NCBI GenBank assembly: GCA_013365325.1 | Contig: JABVXV010000003.1 | Coordinates: forward strand, 1,021,030 to 1,085,029 | Source of the DNA: Dipetalonema caudispina | Lineage: Eukaryota; Nematoda; Chromadorea; Rhabditida; Onchocercidae | Direction of reading: 5' to 3' | DNA length: 64,000 nucleotides | Part shown: positions 43,918 to 57,038 of the stretch, piece after piece | Position numbering within the stretch: the first letter of the stretch is position 1 | Layout of the letters: every line of letters starts with the position of its first letter | Program-made: the position numbers and the translations under genes | Notes under the pieces: model-generated | Databases searched by the model: none | The model's input: the letters and a program-made list of their open reading frames with translations, nothing else | Told to the model about the DNA's origin: nothing

Positions 43918-46900
43918 CTGTAAAAGGATTAAGCAGTGGGTGCATGAATTTTTGTCATCATTATTCATTACAATGATTTGTTCAACAAAAAAATAATGTT
44001 GTAATATGTCAAATTGCTGTGCCCAAGGTATTTATACATAAATAGAAAATCCGGTCTAATTCGGCTGTAAATTCTTTAGTATCCCTTTGTTGATGGTAAA
44101 AAGTCGTTTCCGAGATTGTAAAAGTATCTGTAAGATTAGTGAAGAAATAGAGAATGGAATAATAGTGGTAAAGCGGTAATTGTCTATATTCTTTGCAATG
44201 TAAAGATGACCGGCCGTAGTCTGGGTGATATTTGCTGCTATAATAATTATTGCTAGTTGTACTACAATTAATCAAATTGTATGTATCTATTCTTTTTACA
44301 TAAATTTTTCTCATTAATTGTTAGATTTATTCTGAATGCTGTTCATATGTTCATTCGTAAAGAAGTACAGAACCTTTAGTTAACTGTACGAGTCAGACTC
44401 GTATAGCTTCTCATTTGCTGATTGCCCTGAACTGTGTACATTAGTGTAAAAAATTAATACTTAAGAACTCGGATTATGATATACTGAAATAGGGATTAAA
44501 GAGAATAACTCGAAAACAATGTCTGCAATAGACATGCGCTGTTTGGACAGTTTTTTAATTGATTCTGTTATCGTCTTACAATTTTATCAATTCAAAAAAC
44601 TTGTGAAAATCCTGTTTTTCATCTATCGCTCAAGTATTTAGGAAGGATTAAAGAATAAAAGTAGCCAAAGAATCTTGTAACAACAGAGTCCACATTAATG
44701 ATGAAGTTTTTGTGTGAATTTCATGTTGTCAGGCTATTTCATTATCAAAGAAATAGGCTGTAATAAAATTAGAACTCGCTGACATTTAAAAAAGCAGTGC
44801 TTTAAGGAATGGCTTATAGATGGGAAATTATTTCAAAATCAAATTTTTGTGCTTGATAATAGCAGTCAGTTTTCTAGAAATTCCTTTAAATCGAAACATA
44901 TGGAAAGCTGAAGATGACGAAAATTATTTGACCTTCCTATACATAAAGGTCGCATAGTTATATGCAACAACAAACACATCTCACCACTATCAATAAATTT
45001 GCTGTAACCGAATGGGTAATTGGTATACTCTGTGATCTTATCATTATTGAAGAATGTTCTTGAAGTCTTATCGATGATGAAGAAATATTTAAGTTGTCGT
45101 AGTTATTAATACTAAAAGATGGAGTGGACTTGGTATGTATAGACTGATACATACAACTACACGTCGATACGTAAGTCGACACGTGTCCCTGTACATATCA
45201 TGTCTTCGATACATTAAACTTGTGATCATGTCTCATGTGTATCTTAATACCAATAATATGACGAGAATTTGATGTAATCGGGTCTGTTTTGATGATAATG
45301 GATAAAAGAGTCTAGCTTAGTTGCTTAAATATCAAATAATGATTCATTTCTCATTGCTCAGATGAAACGGATGTTGAGTTCATGTAAGTTTTTCATTGCA
45401 AGTTGGCAAAGAGGAAAAATTTATTTTAAAATTTCTACAAGGAGTCATTTTGTCACTACCTAATCAGTGAATTGGTTTCAAACAGGAATTATCAATTCTA
45501 TTTCCAGAATCATTTTTCGTTTTCGATTGTTGTATTTTGAATACAAAGAATAGGTAACGAAAATCACACAAATGTTAACACTGGGTTGAATATAATGTTT
45601 AGTAAGTAATTTCGAGAATTATTTGTAAAAAAAGTTAAAATTACTAAAGTAATAGAGACTGACTACTGCGCAATGGAGTGATTATTTACACTTTTCTCTA
45701 TTTACTGAAAATTTCTGAAAAAAAAATATTTAGAAGCGTTTGAAAATTAGTTAAAATTTAAATGTAAAATATTGGATTTGTTCTACTCACTTGTAACTCG
45801 AGAATGTATTGTTTCTCTTTAGAATAAGATTTAAATCTATTTATTCCTGAAAAAGCAAAAAAGAAAAGAATTGAATTATTCATTTCCAAGGAACTAAATT
45901 GCAGCGAATGAGCTGCTATTGAAAATGTTACATGTGATTGTAAATTGCTTATGACAGATATTGTGGAATGCTGTTGAAAATTTAGATAAAAAGTGATTTT
46001 ATTCGAATTATCTACTAACTTTGATTTCAATCTTTTTGAGATTAAAACAAGAATAGATTTAAAATGAACAAAGGAACAAATTTGTTAACGGTTAAGTGAA
46101 ATTGAGAAGCGAATGGACAAATGAAATAGAATGGGAGGCGCATTCGTAAACATTATGATTAAATGAGTTCAATTTAATTCGCTTAAATTTCACATGAAGC
46201 TGTTTCATTCATTTCCACTTGTGAAACCTTAAACTACAACTGTGAATTATTGGTACACAAGAATCGCATGATTCAATTACAGTGCTATTGTTGGGACGGA
46301 AATCAAACAAAATTGGATATATCATAATATTCATGAGTGCGCTGTAAATCCGGAATTCTCTACTGGACTTGAATAAATTGTTGATTCGCAAGAATTTATA
46401 TTTTTCATAACATTGTCATTCCCATGAATATTTTTAGCATTTAATAGAAGCACATTTGTGCCATTCTTAATGTGTACTTTTTTACTTTTAAAGGAATGGA
46501 GTGGTTATGTTATGATTTATTGTTATCGATTACCTCAAATGTCAAGCAATTTCGAGATATTTTGCTTACAAATTTACCGCTTATCGGAATCTGCTTTTCA
46601 GTTGTACTATAAATATATGCCAAAGAACTTTAATAACCTAGGAATGCAAGGTGAGAAAATGCTGAACTGGTCACAGTCAAACTATGTCCATTAATTAACA
46701 AATAATTTATGATATGAAGTCTGTCTTGCTCTCTATGCGTAAAATAAGAAACGTTAGGAAGCTGAATTTATTTACGCATTTATAGTGCAAGAGACACACG
46801 TCAAAAACGTCTAATAATCGAGTTGCAATACAGAAATACTTAATTTAATCTTCCATTCAACAGTGACGTAGTACCTTTGTTACGCTAATGTTATTATTAA

Positions 46901-49900
46901 TGATTGATATCAAGAAATTCGTATTGTTTTAACTATTCCTGTCTACCAGAAGTGTTCTCTTCGTCATGATCAAATTATTTTTCTAATGCAATAATATGCT
47001 AACGAATAAACGCAATTTTATTTTTAGTATTCCATAAAAATCTGTGCACTTTTATAGCAATCCAGCATTAAATTCTCTACTTTTTCTAATTCTACATTTC
47101 CTCTGTCTCCGATCCTGTTGTTTTTCAGCATCTTTTTTTCCATTCGTTTTACTTAACTTCTACTTCGTCTTGTCAAGTCGATGCAAAATCTAAGACAGTT
47201 TTGCCAAACAGAAGTGAATTTCCTGTAGGTATGAATGCTGAAATTTTGACAAGCTCGAAAAAGTCGTTGAAATCTTTACGGTAGTCAGTTGATCAAAGAC
47301 CAATTGATATGTAACACACCGTAAACCGATTGGAAAATGATCGATTGTTGTTTTGCAGAATGAGAAAATATCTTAAAACAACGATTGTCGGTTAGCTCAA
47401 TCAGCAGTGCAGTTCATTTGTAACTTCTCTTGCAGTCATTAATGGATCAGTTTCGATGACTGCTCTGAATTGGTCATTGTGAACTTTCGTGACCTTTCAC
47501 CATGCTTTTCATCTTCAAGGCTTTCATCTCTTTCACAGAACGACTTCATTATACGTACATAAATAATCTCTAAATCAATCGCGCATTGCCCTCACTCACT
47601 CTTTTACAGCTAATTTAATTATTAAATTCGTATTCTGTCCAACTTCATTTCCTTAGTCAAAAACAATTATCGAACAAAAAGCAATGAATTAGTAAATAGC
47701 AACAGCGCAGAAAGCAGGAAATAAGCGCTGATATGACATATAATATAGTGATATTTATTTCAGAATATGTCACAATAATTAATAAACATTTCGATTACTT
47801 TTCCATCATTTCGATTTTCATCAATATGCTTTCTATCGTTGACTTTATACTTTTGAACTTAACTGTTTGAATTTCTCACTTATTCATAAAATATTACATA
47901 TTTTTTTCTTCTGTTTATAAGGAAAATTCGATGTAAATTTCTATTTGGTGAATCCTTAAAAGCTAGACATTTAAATATGTGTCAACATGTACCGCTTCCA
48001 GCCATTAACTCATCTCTTCCTTTTTCAATTCCTTTGAAATCTTCTTTAGTTTTCCTGTTTTTTTGCTAGCCAAAATATTGAGCTAAATTTTATTGACTTC
48101 TTTAAACTAATTTCCCATGTTGACAGTGGATTGCGCCGAGATATACAAAGCAACAACCAGCAATCAAAACATTATTAAATGTTATTAAAACAGTTCAAAA
48201 TTACTGAACAAAAACAGCTGAGTACAGTAATATTTATTTCTAAATATGTTCCAAAATATTAATTTGAAGTCTATTATCATAACAATGAGCTCCCATCATG
48301 AAGTGAAGAAATCAAATTCTACCTTGAACCATTATTATTGATCAAACTATTCTTTCATCTTCCAACAAGATGCCTCCTTAGGCTTATTTAATGCTTGGCC
48401 CTCTGTCCCATTTCCATTTTCATTTAATAATCTGTCACATTTCACAAAGATATGTTAGTAAGTTACATATTATTTTATAATAGTATTTGTTTCCACTATT
48501 CTTTACCTATGATTTAGAACGATAAAAGATAACAGTATTTTTTTCTCTAATGCTAAGGATCTACTAAAAAAGATCGTTATTGATTATAATGATATCAAAC
48601 AATGCAGAAAATCTAATAGTTACTTTTTCCGGACTCGATTGGTCCTGATATTGATAATGCACCTTGTAGTGATTCCATTTATTCGTTACAGCTCTTTTTG
48701 TATCATTTTCTAATCCTTTTATTCCATCCAGACCAGTATCTGGCTAACATTTTTGGCTAGTGTTTAAGTTGCTTAACAGTTGCGTTTCCTCTGTGCCATT
48801 TTGGCTATTTAAGCTGATAATGTACATTGCTTAAACTTAGAGAACGGAATATAGTCAATATATTATTTATTCTGTGTATAGAAAAGATTTTGTGCCAATT
48901 ATTCTGATAAGAACTAATTTTCTATGCAAATTTCTCTAAATTGCAGTAAAAGCAAAAATTTGAAGCAAGAAAATATAACGAGATTATTCGGATTATGTTG
49001 ATTAATTCATGATTATAACATCGAATGATGAAAAAAAATATGCTATTGAAATTGATTTCATTTTATTATTTCAAAGAGTTTTTACATAACAGATAAACAT
49101 CTATCACTGGGTAATTTATTTCTCTTCTCTGAACAAGTAATCTTTTGGGATCACTTCTTGAATAATTAATGCATCTTTTCAAGCCTTTCATTATCCTTTT
49201 TTCTCATTGCATTTGACTATGTCTTTTATTTTACTCTTTTCATTTCATTACATTTCATTCTCTGCTAGAAATTCTCCTTTTTTTTTTACATTTACCTTCT
49301 TTGTATTGAAATCACACTCAAAGTTCTTCCCATATTAACGTTTTTGAGCTTTTTCCAATTACATGTTAGAATAAAAAAATATAAGTAAATCCATTTTTAC
49401 AAATGAAGTAAGATATCGATTTTACATACAGTTCTATTTAAGTGATAATTTGTCTGTAATAAATGAAATTAGAAATTGAAATAGTACTGATTATTGATTT
49501 AAAAAGAAGATTTATGATAAGCACAGCTGAGAAAAGTTTTATTCTAAACAGATTTTATATTTTTTAATTATTTACAAACCTCCGTAGCATAGAATATAAT
49601 GAATAATATTTACCATTCTTTTTAGATGAATACTGAAATAATAATGGAAGTTTACATAGAAAATTTTATTTTCCATGTTTCCGGAAAGACAGCCTCTGCA
49701 GTAGTTATCTTCTGAAATTATTCTCTTCCGTATCCGATCCATAATATGCTTTTATTACTCAATTTAGATTTCGAATGCAACAATTCCATTAGTAGAAGAG
49801 CAAATACCTGAATTATGCAGCGTTTTTGTATGGGACGTCGAAATTAGAACATTTTGAGCTAGCACCGTTCCATATAAGCTAAAATCAGCCATAATCTGCA

Positions 49901-50680
49901 ATAATGCTAAATCCTGGCAAAGTATGAATGAAATAGGCCTAGTAAATGAATTGCATATTAGAAGTTTTAATGTCATAGGCCAAAGTCCTCCCTGTCCTGT
50001 GTCACAAATATAGGAATAATCACCAAGAGTGCATTATGAAATTCTTCTTCGCATAACATTTCAAGAAAATGTTTGCATTGCTATTGTTAAATCAAGATGT
50101 TCAATTCATTTACTTGGCTTGTTTGAGGCAAAAAATTTGGAAGATGAAATGAAATATTGGAAATAAATTGCAAATTATCCCTAACTCCTTGCAAAAAGAA
50201 TTTTTTTAAAAAAAAAACAGGTGCATTTACTTACATAAACTAAACCATAAGTACATTTGTGTAGTAAAGTAAGAAAATAGAATTTCAGAGATAAGAAAAT
50301 CTCATGTGAATTAGCTTAATAGTTTATTAATGTAAATTTACTCTATTGGAATAAAAAATGATTCGTACAATCTGCTTCCATCTTCAGAAAATATTTTTAA
50401 ATTAATTTTTTATTAAGGCTAAGAATGACATTAAAGGAATCAAAACCTTGCATAGCAAATCTATAGTTCTCTTCAAAAACTGCCATAACTTCCCGAGATG
50501 TCTAATATCTGAGAAATCAATCCATGTCGTGTTTTCAACTGTTTTATATTTCAGAGGAGTTAGAAAATACTCATGCAGTATTTTTACGGTATTTCCGCGG
50601 CTTCCTCCTTAAATGTTCATTGTAACTGAATACAAGCACTTGAGAGAGATTTTAACTTGTTGTTTTTCAACCTAGCAATT
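43918..50680. other. intergenic, no gene seen
   Basis: About 6.8 kb of AT-rich DNA. Scattered frames of 60-100 codons on both strands lack domains, splice logic or signal features. It probably includes the GTPase 3' UTR and the promoter of the GPCR gene. No repeat array or RNA gene is evident. Confidence 0.4.
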
Positions 50681-53600
50681 ATGTCTGATGATAATTTGAA
50701 TTACGAAAATTTGACGGATGAAGAATATGAAGATATTGTTGCGGATTTTTTGACACCAAATAGATTCGAAGTATTTACGGTATTTGCATTTCTATCACTC
50801 ATGGCTATTGGTGTTTCTGGGAATTTACTGGTCGTTTACATTGTTATTCGTCAAAAAAAGTTGGTAAGATTTCTGATATTGTCATGCATGTGATTGTTAT
50901 AACTGAAGAAGTTTTTAATATTTCATCAGTGAATTATTATGGAATCTAAGTCTTCCAGAAAGTTAGATGATTAGATGAAATATTCTGATTTGATAAAAAT
51001 AAGAAAAAAGTATTGGAAAAAGTTACTCGATTAATTTTTCGTGCTAATAACAATTTGCTTTTTGCATATCAATGCCTTAGTTGTTCGGCAGTGATAAATT
51101 TAATGGAGTTATCAAAAGAGATGTCTAATAATGGAATTACTAATGAGAGTAACTACTGTCTGGAGTGAAGAGGATTTTAAATTTATACTGTTGAAAATTA
51201 TTCACTTTTCATTTCTTCATCATAATGATACCTTGTGATTTCCATTGAAGAATTTTCTAGACTTAATTATCTTCAATTGTTAGTGTAATCAAACATGGAT
51301 TGATCGTTGCACTGATACAAATATATATTTTGATTGACAGATAGATTAATTGATAATCAAAGACTTCAGTTTCACTTGGATATCTACAACATACTGTAAT
51401 GAGCAAACAGAAGCACAAGCCGTTGTAAAGGATAAAAAGAGTTTTGAAGCTCTTTTTTAAATTATATTATTAGAACTTCAAATTTCAAAGCTTAAACTAT
51501 TTACTTTTACGACAAAATAGCCTGAACTTATTCAAGCTTCTTCAATTGGATATATTTTACTGCTCCAGAATGTTTTGAGGTTTTCAAAGAATATTATATA
51601 TCCTACAGGAGCTGATATTTATAAAGACTGCCTAAAATATCATCAATAGACAACTTTATGTTTTCGTACTAAATTCCTTTTATCATTCCTTATCTATTCT
51701 TTCACTTTATCTTCCATCTTCTCTCATTTTATTTCAAAACAGATCGATCGTCTTAACTGAATATTGTCTTTGGCTCAAAAATCAATCTTCCAATAATTTT
51801 GGAAAGTATAAATGATTGGTTGTAGTAATGGGTGATGACGAATGATTCAGACGAATCAGACGTCTTCCATGACGAATCAGTTGTCATCGTTCCGTGAACA
51901 TGTGACACAAAGAACTGGTATTATCAAATTATGAGAGAGCATTGAAAAACCGATACAAATTATTTTAACAGCATCAAAATTTGTTAATTTGATTTTTGAA
52001 AACTATTGGAAAAATCTGAAAATCTTAAATTTTCGGAAAACTTTAAAAAATGAGAAGGAATTTAGGGAACATCGTGAAATGATATTTTGCAATGCAAATA
52101 TTTTAATGCAGAAGCTAATAACTTTGCAATGCCTACGCTATTCAATTAGTTAAAGTTTTTTATTCATCCATTCTTTCAATGTTACCTCTTAATTGATTGC
52201 TGAAAATGACCGAACTCGCTGAACAAAAAACATAGGACAGATAAAAACCGAATATCGAATAGGTTTCATATCAAACTATCTCGAACATCTTTCTCTTCTT
52301 CACTAATATTTCCAAACATGTGAAGGAAAAATAGAATTTGACAAAATTTGCCAATAAAATTTTAACAAATTGTTGATAACTTATGAATTTTCACCGTAGT
52401 AAATGTCAAATTCATTAAAAAACTAAATAAATTGACAATGAAATAAGCAGAATGGATTATTTTGCAAACTATGAAACAATAAATAAATTTTTATTGCTGT
52501 TTCATAGTTTAATTTTAAAATATATGAATAAATTAACAATATCTCGAATTAATGATTGCATAAATAAATGATGTTATGAGTATTTTAGTGGACATCGATG
52601 AATTTCTTTTTGGCAAATTTGGCTGTTTCCGATCTTTTAGTGCTTCTAATTTGTTTACCACCAACAGTTGTGAATGACATCACAAAAACTTTTTGGTTCA
52701 GTTCAACTGTTTGTAAAGCTATCGTATTTTTTCAGGTTTGTTATCAACAATTTAGCTCAATCAATCATTATATTGAATACAAAAAAAATTTTTTTTTATG
52801 GTTTGATGATCATACAGATCCAATAGCAAATCATTTCATCCCTCTATAATTACCTTCCGAAAAAATTCGAAATTTCATAAAATTTTATTAAGTTAAAAAA
52901 TCAATTTATTACTTCATCAAATTTTTCCAATGGGAATCTTCTAAAACTTTGTTATGCGGATAAATTTTGCAGAATACCAGTGTGTATGTAAATATTTTAA
53001 CGCTTGTTTGTGTTTCATTGGAACGATGGCATGCAATAGCATCACCGTTTAAACGAAGAATATGGCATACAAAACGAATGATAATACTGATATGGATCAC
53101 TGCTATAACGTTATCAATCCCGGAACCATTGACTGTTGAAACATATCCGGCTCTCTTCAATCGACCCAATTTTACTACCATAGTAAGACAGAGTCTGTTT
53201 ACCTTATATACTACACTTTGCTGTTATCTGAATGCATATTTAGAATATATAAAAAAGATGTCCAAGTTTTACAATGATAACACAAGTTGGTTATTATTCA
53301 TTGTTCAGTTCAATCTGATATGATAAAAGAAGGATTCATAAGGTCAAATCAATCAATAAAGCCAACAGTTTCTAACTTAAAAACAAAAAATATTTTATTG
53401 GTTGGATGAATGAGTACCACAGTGTGAATCACTGAAAAAGGTAAAATATATAAATGAAGGAAGTACATTAGGCTTTTCTCAATATAAATTTCTGCATCTT
53501 CATTGAGGACCGATATTTTCGGAGCCCAGCAAAATGATAAGCCTTGATAGGATGAAAATAAAAATAAAAGGACAAAGAACTTTTATTTTACCACTCTTGT

Positions 53601-56600
53601 ATTAAAATTCCATCCATATCAAAAGCTGAATATGTAAGAGTTAGCCAAGTAATTTTCGGTACTTATTCATCATTCCCAATTCTTGCGTTTTTATCATATC
53701 ACATTTATCACTTTTGATAATGAAATATGCGTGCTTTTAGTGGGGCACAACATGCAAAGAAAGCTGGTCGGTTGGAATGCAGCGCTGTTATCAGTTAATA
53801 CAAACGATCGGTTTATTTTTCCTGCCTTTATTATTAATCACTACCTTATGCATACATATGGCAATTGTCTTATCAAAAAATGTACTGTCAATGGGAAAAC
53901 GCCAAATAACCAGCAGGTACTGATACCACTATCTTGCTGTTTCATCGACAGTGAAATTTATTAAATATGCTCTAGACATTTCGACCTCAATGCTATAATA
54001 TCATTTATGCACTGCTAAAACATACCATTGGAAAATTCCGAGAAAGAGCGGTTGTTACCCGCTCCTTTCTGCTAATTCAATCATGCTAGTTTTATTTATA
54101 CCGATAATGGAAAAATTCATTCTCTCATTTTATAAATTCAAAATACTTTGTCTAGCGTAGGACCAGGTCCACCTGCACATTGCAAGAATTTCAGCTTATT
54201 TGGATTAAGCATCGGTAGGAAGGGTAACTTTTCATATATCTTCGCTATTCCTGAAAAGTTGTGAAAATCTAGCAAATTGAAGGATTTCCTCAACTTCCCT
54301 GGAATATGAAAAGTTAAACGAGAAATAAATTTTTTCCCGATATCACAGATGATAAAATAACTATTTTCCAGATTAGTTATTTATCCTTGCTATTATCATC
54401 CACCTATCTTATCTGTATGGTTTATGCTTTTATTCCACAGTTCCAAAATTTCTAATTTTCATTTGATGGAACGATAGGTTGATTGCTGAGCAAAATTTTA
54501 ATCATTTGTTAGACAGATATATAAACGCCAACCCTAACTATATCTACGAGGAACCGGAAAGAACTGCATGACTTTTCCTGAAGGTCTCAAATCAGCAATC
54601 TGTGACATTTTCTACTGTGTGACTCTGGTATGACTATACAAAAATTATCGGACTTATCATTTTTCTGAGCAAAAACAACAATTATTACGCAGCTGCAAAA
54701 TAATTTACTTAAAAACAAGAACAGCCTTCAGTTTAGGATTAATCACATGCAAATTTTCAAGTTCCTTGCTTTTTTGAATAAGGCTAGAAATTCCTTTCTT
54801 ATTAATGAATTAGTAATAATCATCATCCTATATCAATCTAATAATTATTCGAAATATTACCTCGAGTTACTGCACTTTGATCAATTATTGATTTCGACCT
54901 GTTGCAGATCAAAAATTATTAGGAAGAATTTTTCTGGCATAAAAGTTCCCTTATTTCCTCTGTTAGTACGATTTACATACAGACAAAATCACCTAATGAT
55001 AACTAATAGTATATGCTGAGTACATTAGCCTTAAAAATCAATTTCATGATCGAAGTTTTGGGGGAATCATTCTGTCTGATCTATCCTCTACTACTAAAAA
55101 TATTTTGCAATTCTATTACAACTTCAAATTTAATTATAAAAGGATGAATAACTTGATTGGAATTCAAATTTTTAGGAGAAAAGCAACTAAGATGCTTTGG
55201 ATGGTTGTAATTTTATTCGCGCTATGTTATTTCCCTGTACATCTCTATAATCTCGCTTCGTAAGTTCCACATATAATATTTCATAACTGAGTAATGGAAT
55301 TTTTTAAAAGTAGGGTGAAAGAATCGTGAAGGAAGATGAAGGAGAGAAATGTCTCGCTCTATCAGTTTCAATCGAAGTTCCTCCGAAAATTTATCAGTTA
55401 TCATTCAATTATACTTGTTAAATTTGATTTTTCTGATATTCCAGTGCTTTTAATGTTGATCCATTCGCATCACTCTATAAGTATGATGTTGTCCTCTCGT
55501 TGAGGAAGTTCATCCCGAGGTTTATGAGTTATTCGTCGTGTTGCGTCAATCCAATACTTTATCATTTCATGAGCGGTGAGTTGTTCTTTTAGATCTAATT
55601 TCAATTCCTAACTGTTACCATGTCCATTTCAACAGAAGTGTCGTTAGAAAAACTTGAATCAATTATTTTCTTCACAAATTAACATTGGAAATTTTATTTG
55701 AAAAATACGTATTCACAAAATTAGGTAGAATCTTGAAACTAAATAGCCATTCATCCCGTAGTAACCATTGCAAGATATCATAATTTGAAATTCAAGAACT
55801 TCCGAATTTACCTTTCACAAAAAACTTTAAATCACGAACAGCGCTCGCCAAATATATAAGCAAAAATTCAGGATAGCAATTTAATTTTGCTTTATAACAA
55901 GAATTTGGAGAACACCTTCTGAGATACATAAATAAAAGAGCCATGCAGGAAATGTTGAAGTACACTGAGTTAATCCTGTAGATAAAGAATTTTGAATATT
56001 ACGAAAAATGTTGAAGTTTTTATCAGAATTCTAGATGGAAAAGATTGTGGTAGACAGCTGACATGAGATAGCACATTTCGCAGTATTATTACCCGTGCCT
56101 TAAGTATATGGAAAATGAAACAGTACGTTGATGGATCATGTGAAATATTTCAAATAGAAAGAAGCAAGTAAAACAGTGAAAAGCTCTGCACTGATATTGA
56201 CTTACGTACCTGTAAAGTCAGATAAAATTTTAATGAATTGATGACAAGAATAAATAGTGAACCGAAACAACTCCCTTCACGATGGGAAGAGGTAACCCGT
56301 GAATAATTACAAAGACAAATTTAGTCATAATATTTTAGAAGAGTTTGAGTAGAAATATAAAACAAACGCAACAAATTAACAAATTTCTGCGCATAGTTAA
56401 AGTTCAGCGGTACAATTTAAAGGGAAAAGTTTCAAGTTCAATGACTTAGACAGTACAGTAATCCGGAAGGTTCCGAACGTTCCTATTCTTTTAGATTACT
56501 TAGATAAAAGTTCACGGAAAAGAAAAACGGTTGTATACTATATGAATCCATGGAATGCCAAGTAGATAAATTGGTTGCAAAAGAATGACGAATGATAATC

Positions 56601-57021
56601 CACGTTTAAAGATTTATTTAGTGAAGCGTGGAAGAAAATTTACGCATAAGAAGCGCATTCTGAAGTACCCCAATTGCTGCCGATGATGAAGAAGAATCAA
56701 AAAGAGGCATTGAAACTACTTTCCTGAGTATTTAATAGGATAGCAACTAAGGGAAATTTGAAGTAGCCCAGCTAACTGAGATAGTGACTAGCAGATGAAG
56801 AGTGTAAATGATTAAAACTTTTTGGAATGGAATGAAAAGAGCCAAAAGATGTATGGTATTTAAATTGATGAAATTGCTGCTTCAAACATTTGACAATATT
56901 GTAATTAGTACTTTCAGAACGATTTCGACATGAATTTCGATGTATCTGCGGTCCACACAGATGGAATGACCTGACGAAACGTAACAGATATGAAAATATC
57001 GATCAGCAAACAAATTTTTGA
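50681..57021 (+). CDS. neuropeptide GPCR, orexin/allatotropin-receptor-like
   Basis: Rhodopsin-class seven-transmembrane receptor, complete at 344 aa. Exons: 50681-50863, 52589-52735, 52973-53182, 53741-53916, 55176-55259, 55445-55575, 56918-57021, summing to 1035 nt in phase. The acidic extracellular N-terminus has an NLT glycosylation site. TM1 carries GVSGNLLVVYIV, TM2 carries NFFLANLAVSDLLVLLICLP with the conserved Asp, and the ECL1 cysteine is in VCKAIVFFQ. After TM3 the DRY box is ERW (SLERWHAIASPF), as in orexin and allatotropin receptors (DRW). The TM2 end (CLPPTVVNDI) also recalls that group. TM6 has CYFPVHLY, TM7 has SCCVNPILYHFMSG (NPxxY), and helix 8 is ERFRHEFRC. The predicted ligand is an amidated peptide, which is inference. 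Intron 1 is large (1.7 kb). The stop lies 17 bases from that of the convergent nuclear receptor. Confidence 0.92.
52466..52510. repeat. short perfect hairpin in GPCR intron 1
   Basis: AAACTATGAAAC at 52466 is repeated inverted as GTTTCATAGTTT ending at 52510, with an inner AATAAA/TTTATT stem. The total is about 18 base pairs with a 3-nt bulge and a 6-nt loop. It is too short for a normal pre-miRNA. It may be a remnant of an inverted-repeat element. Confidence 0.6.
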
Positions 57022-57038
57022 CACAATTACAAATTATA

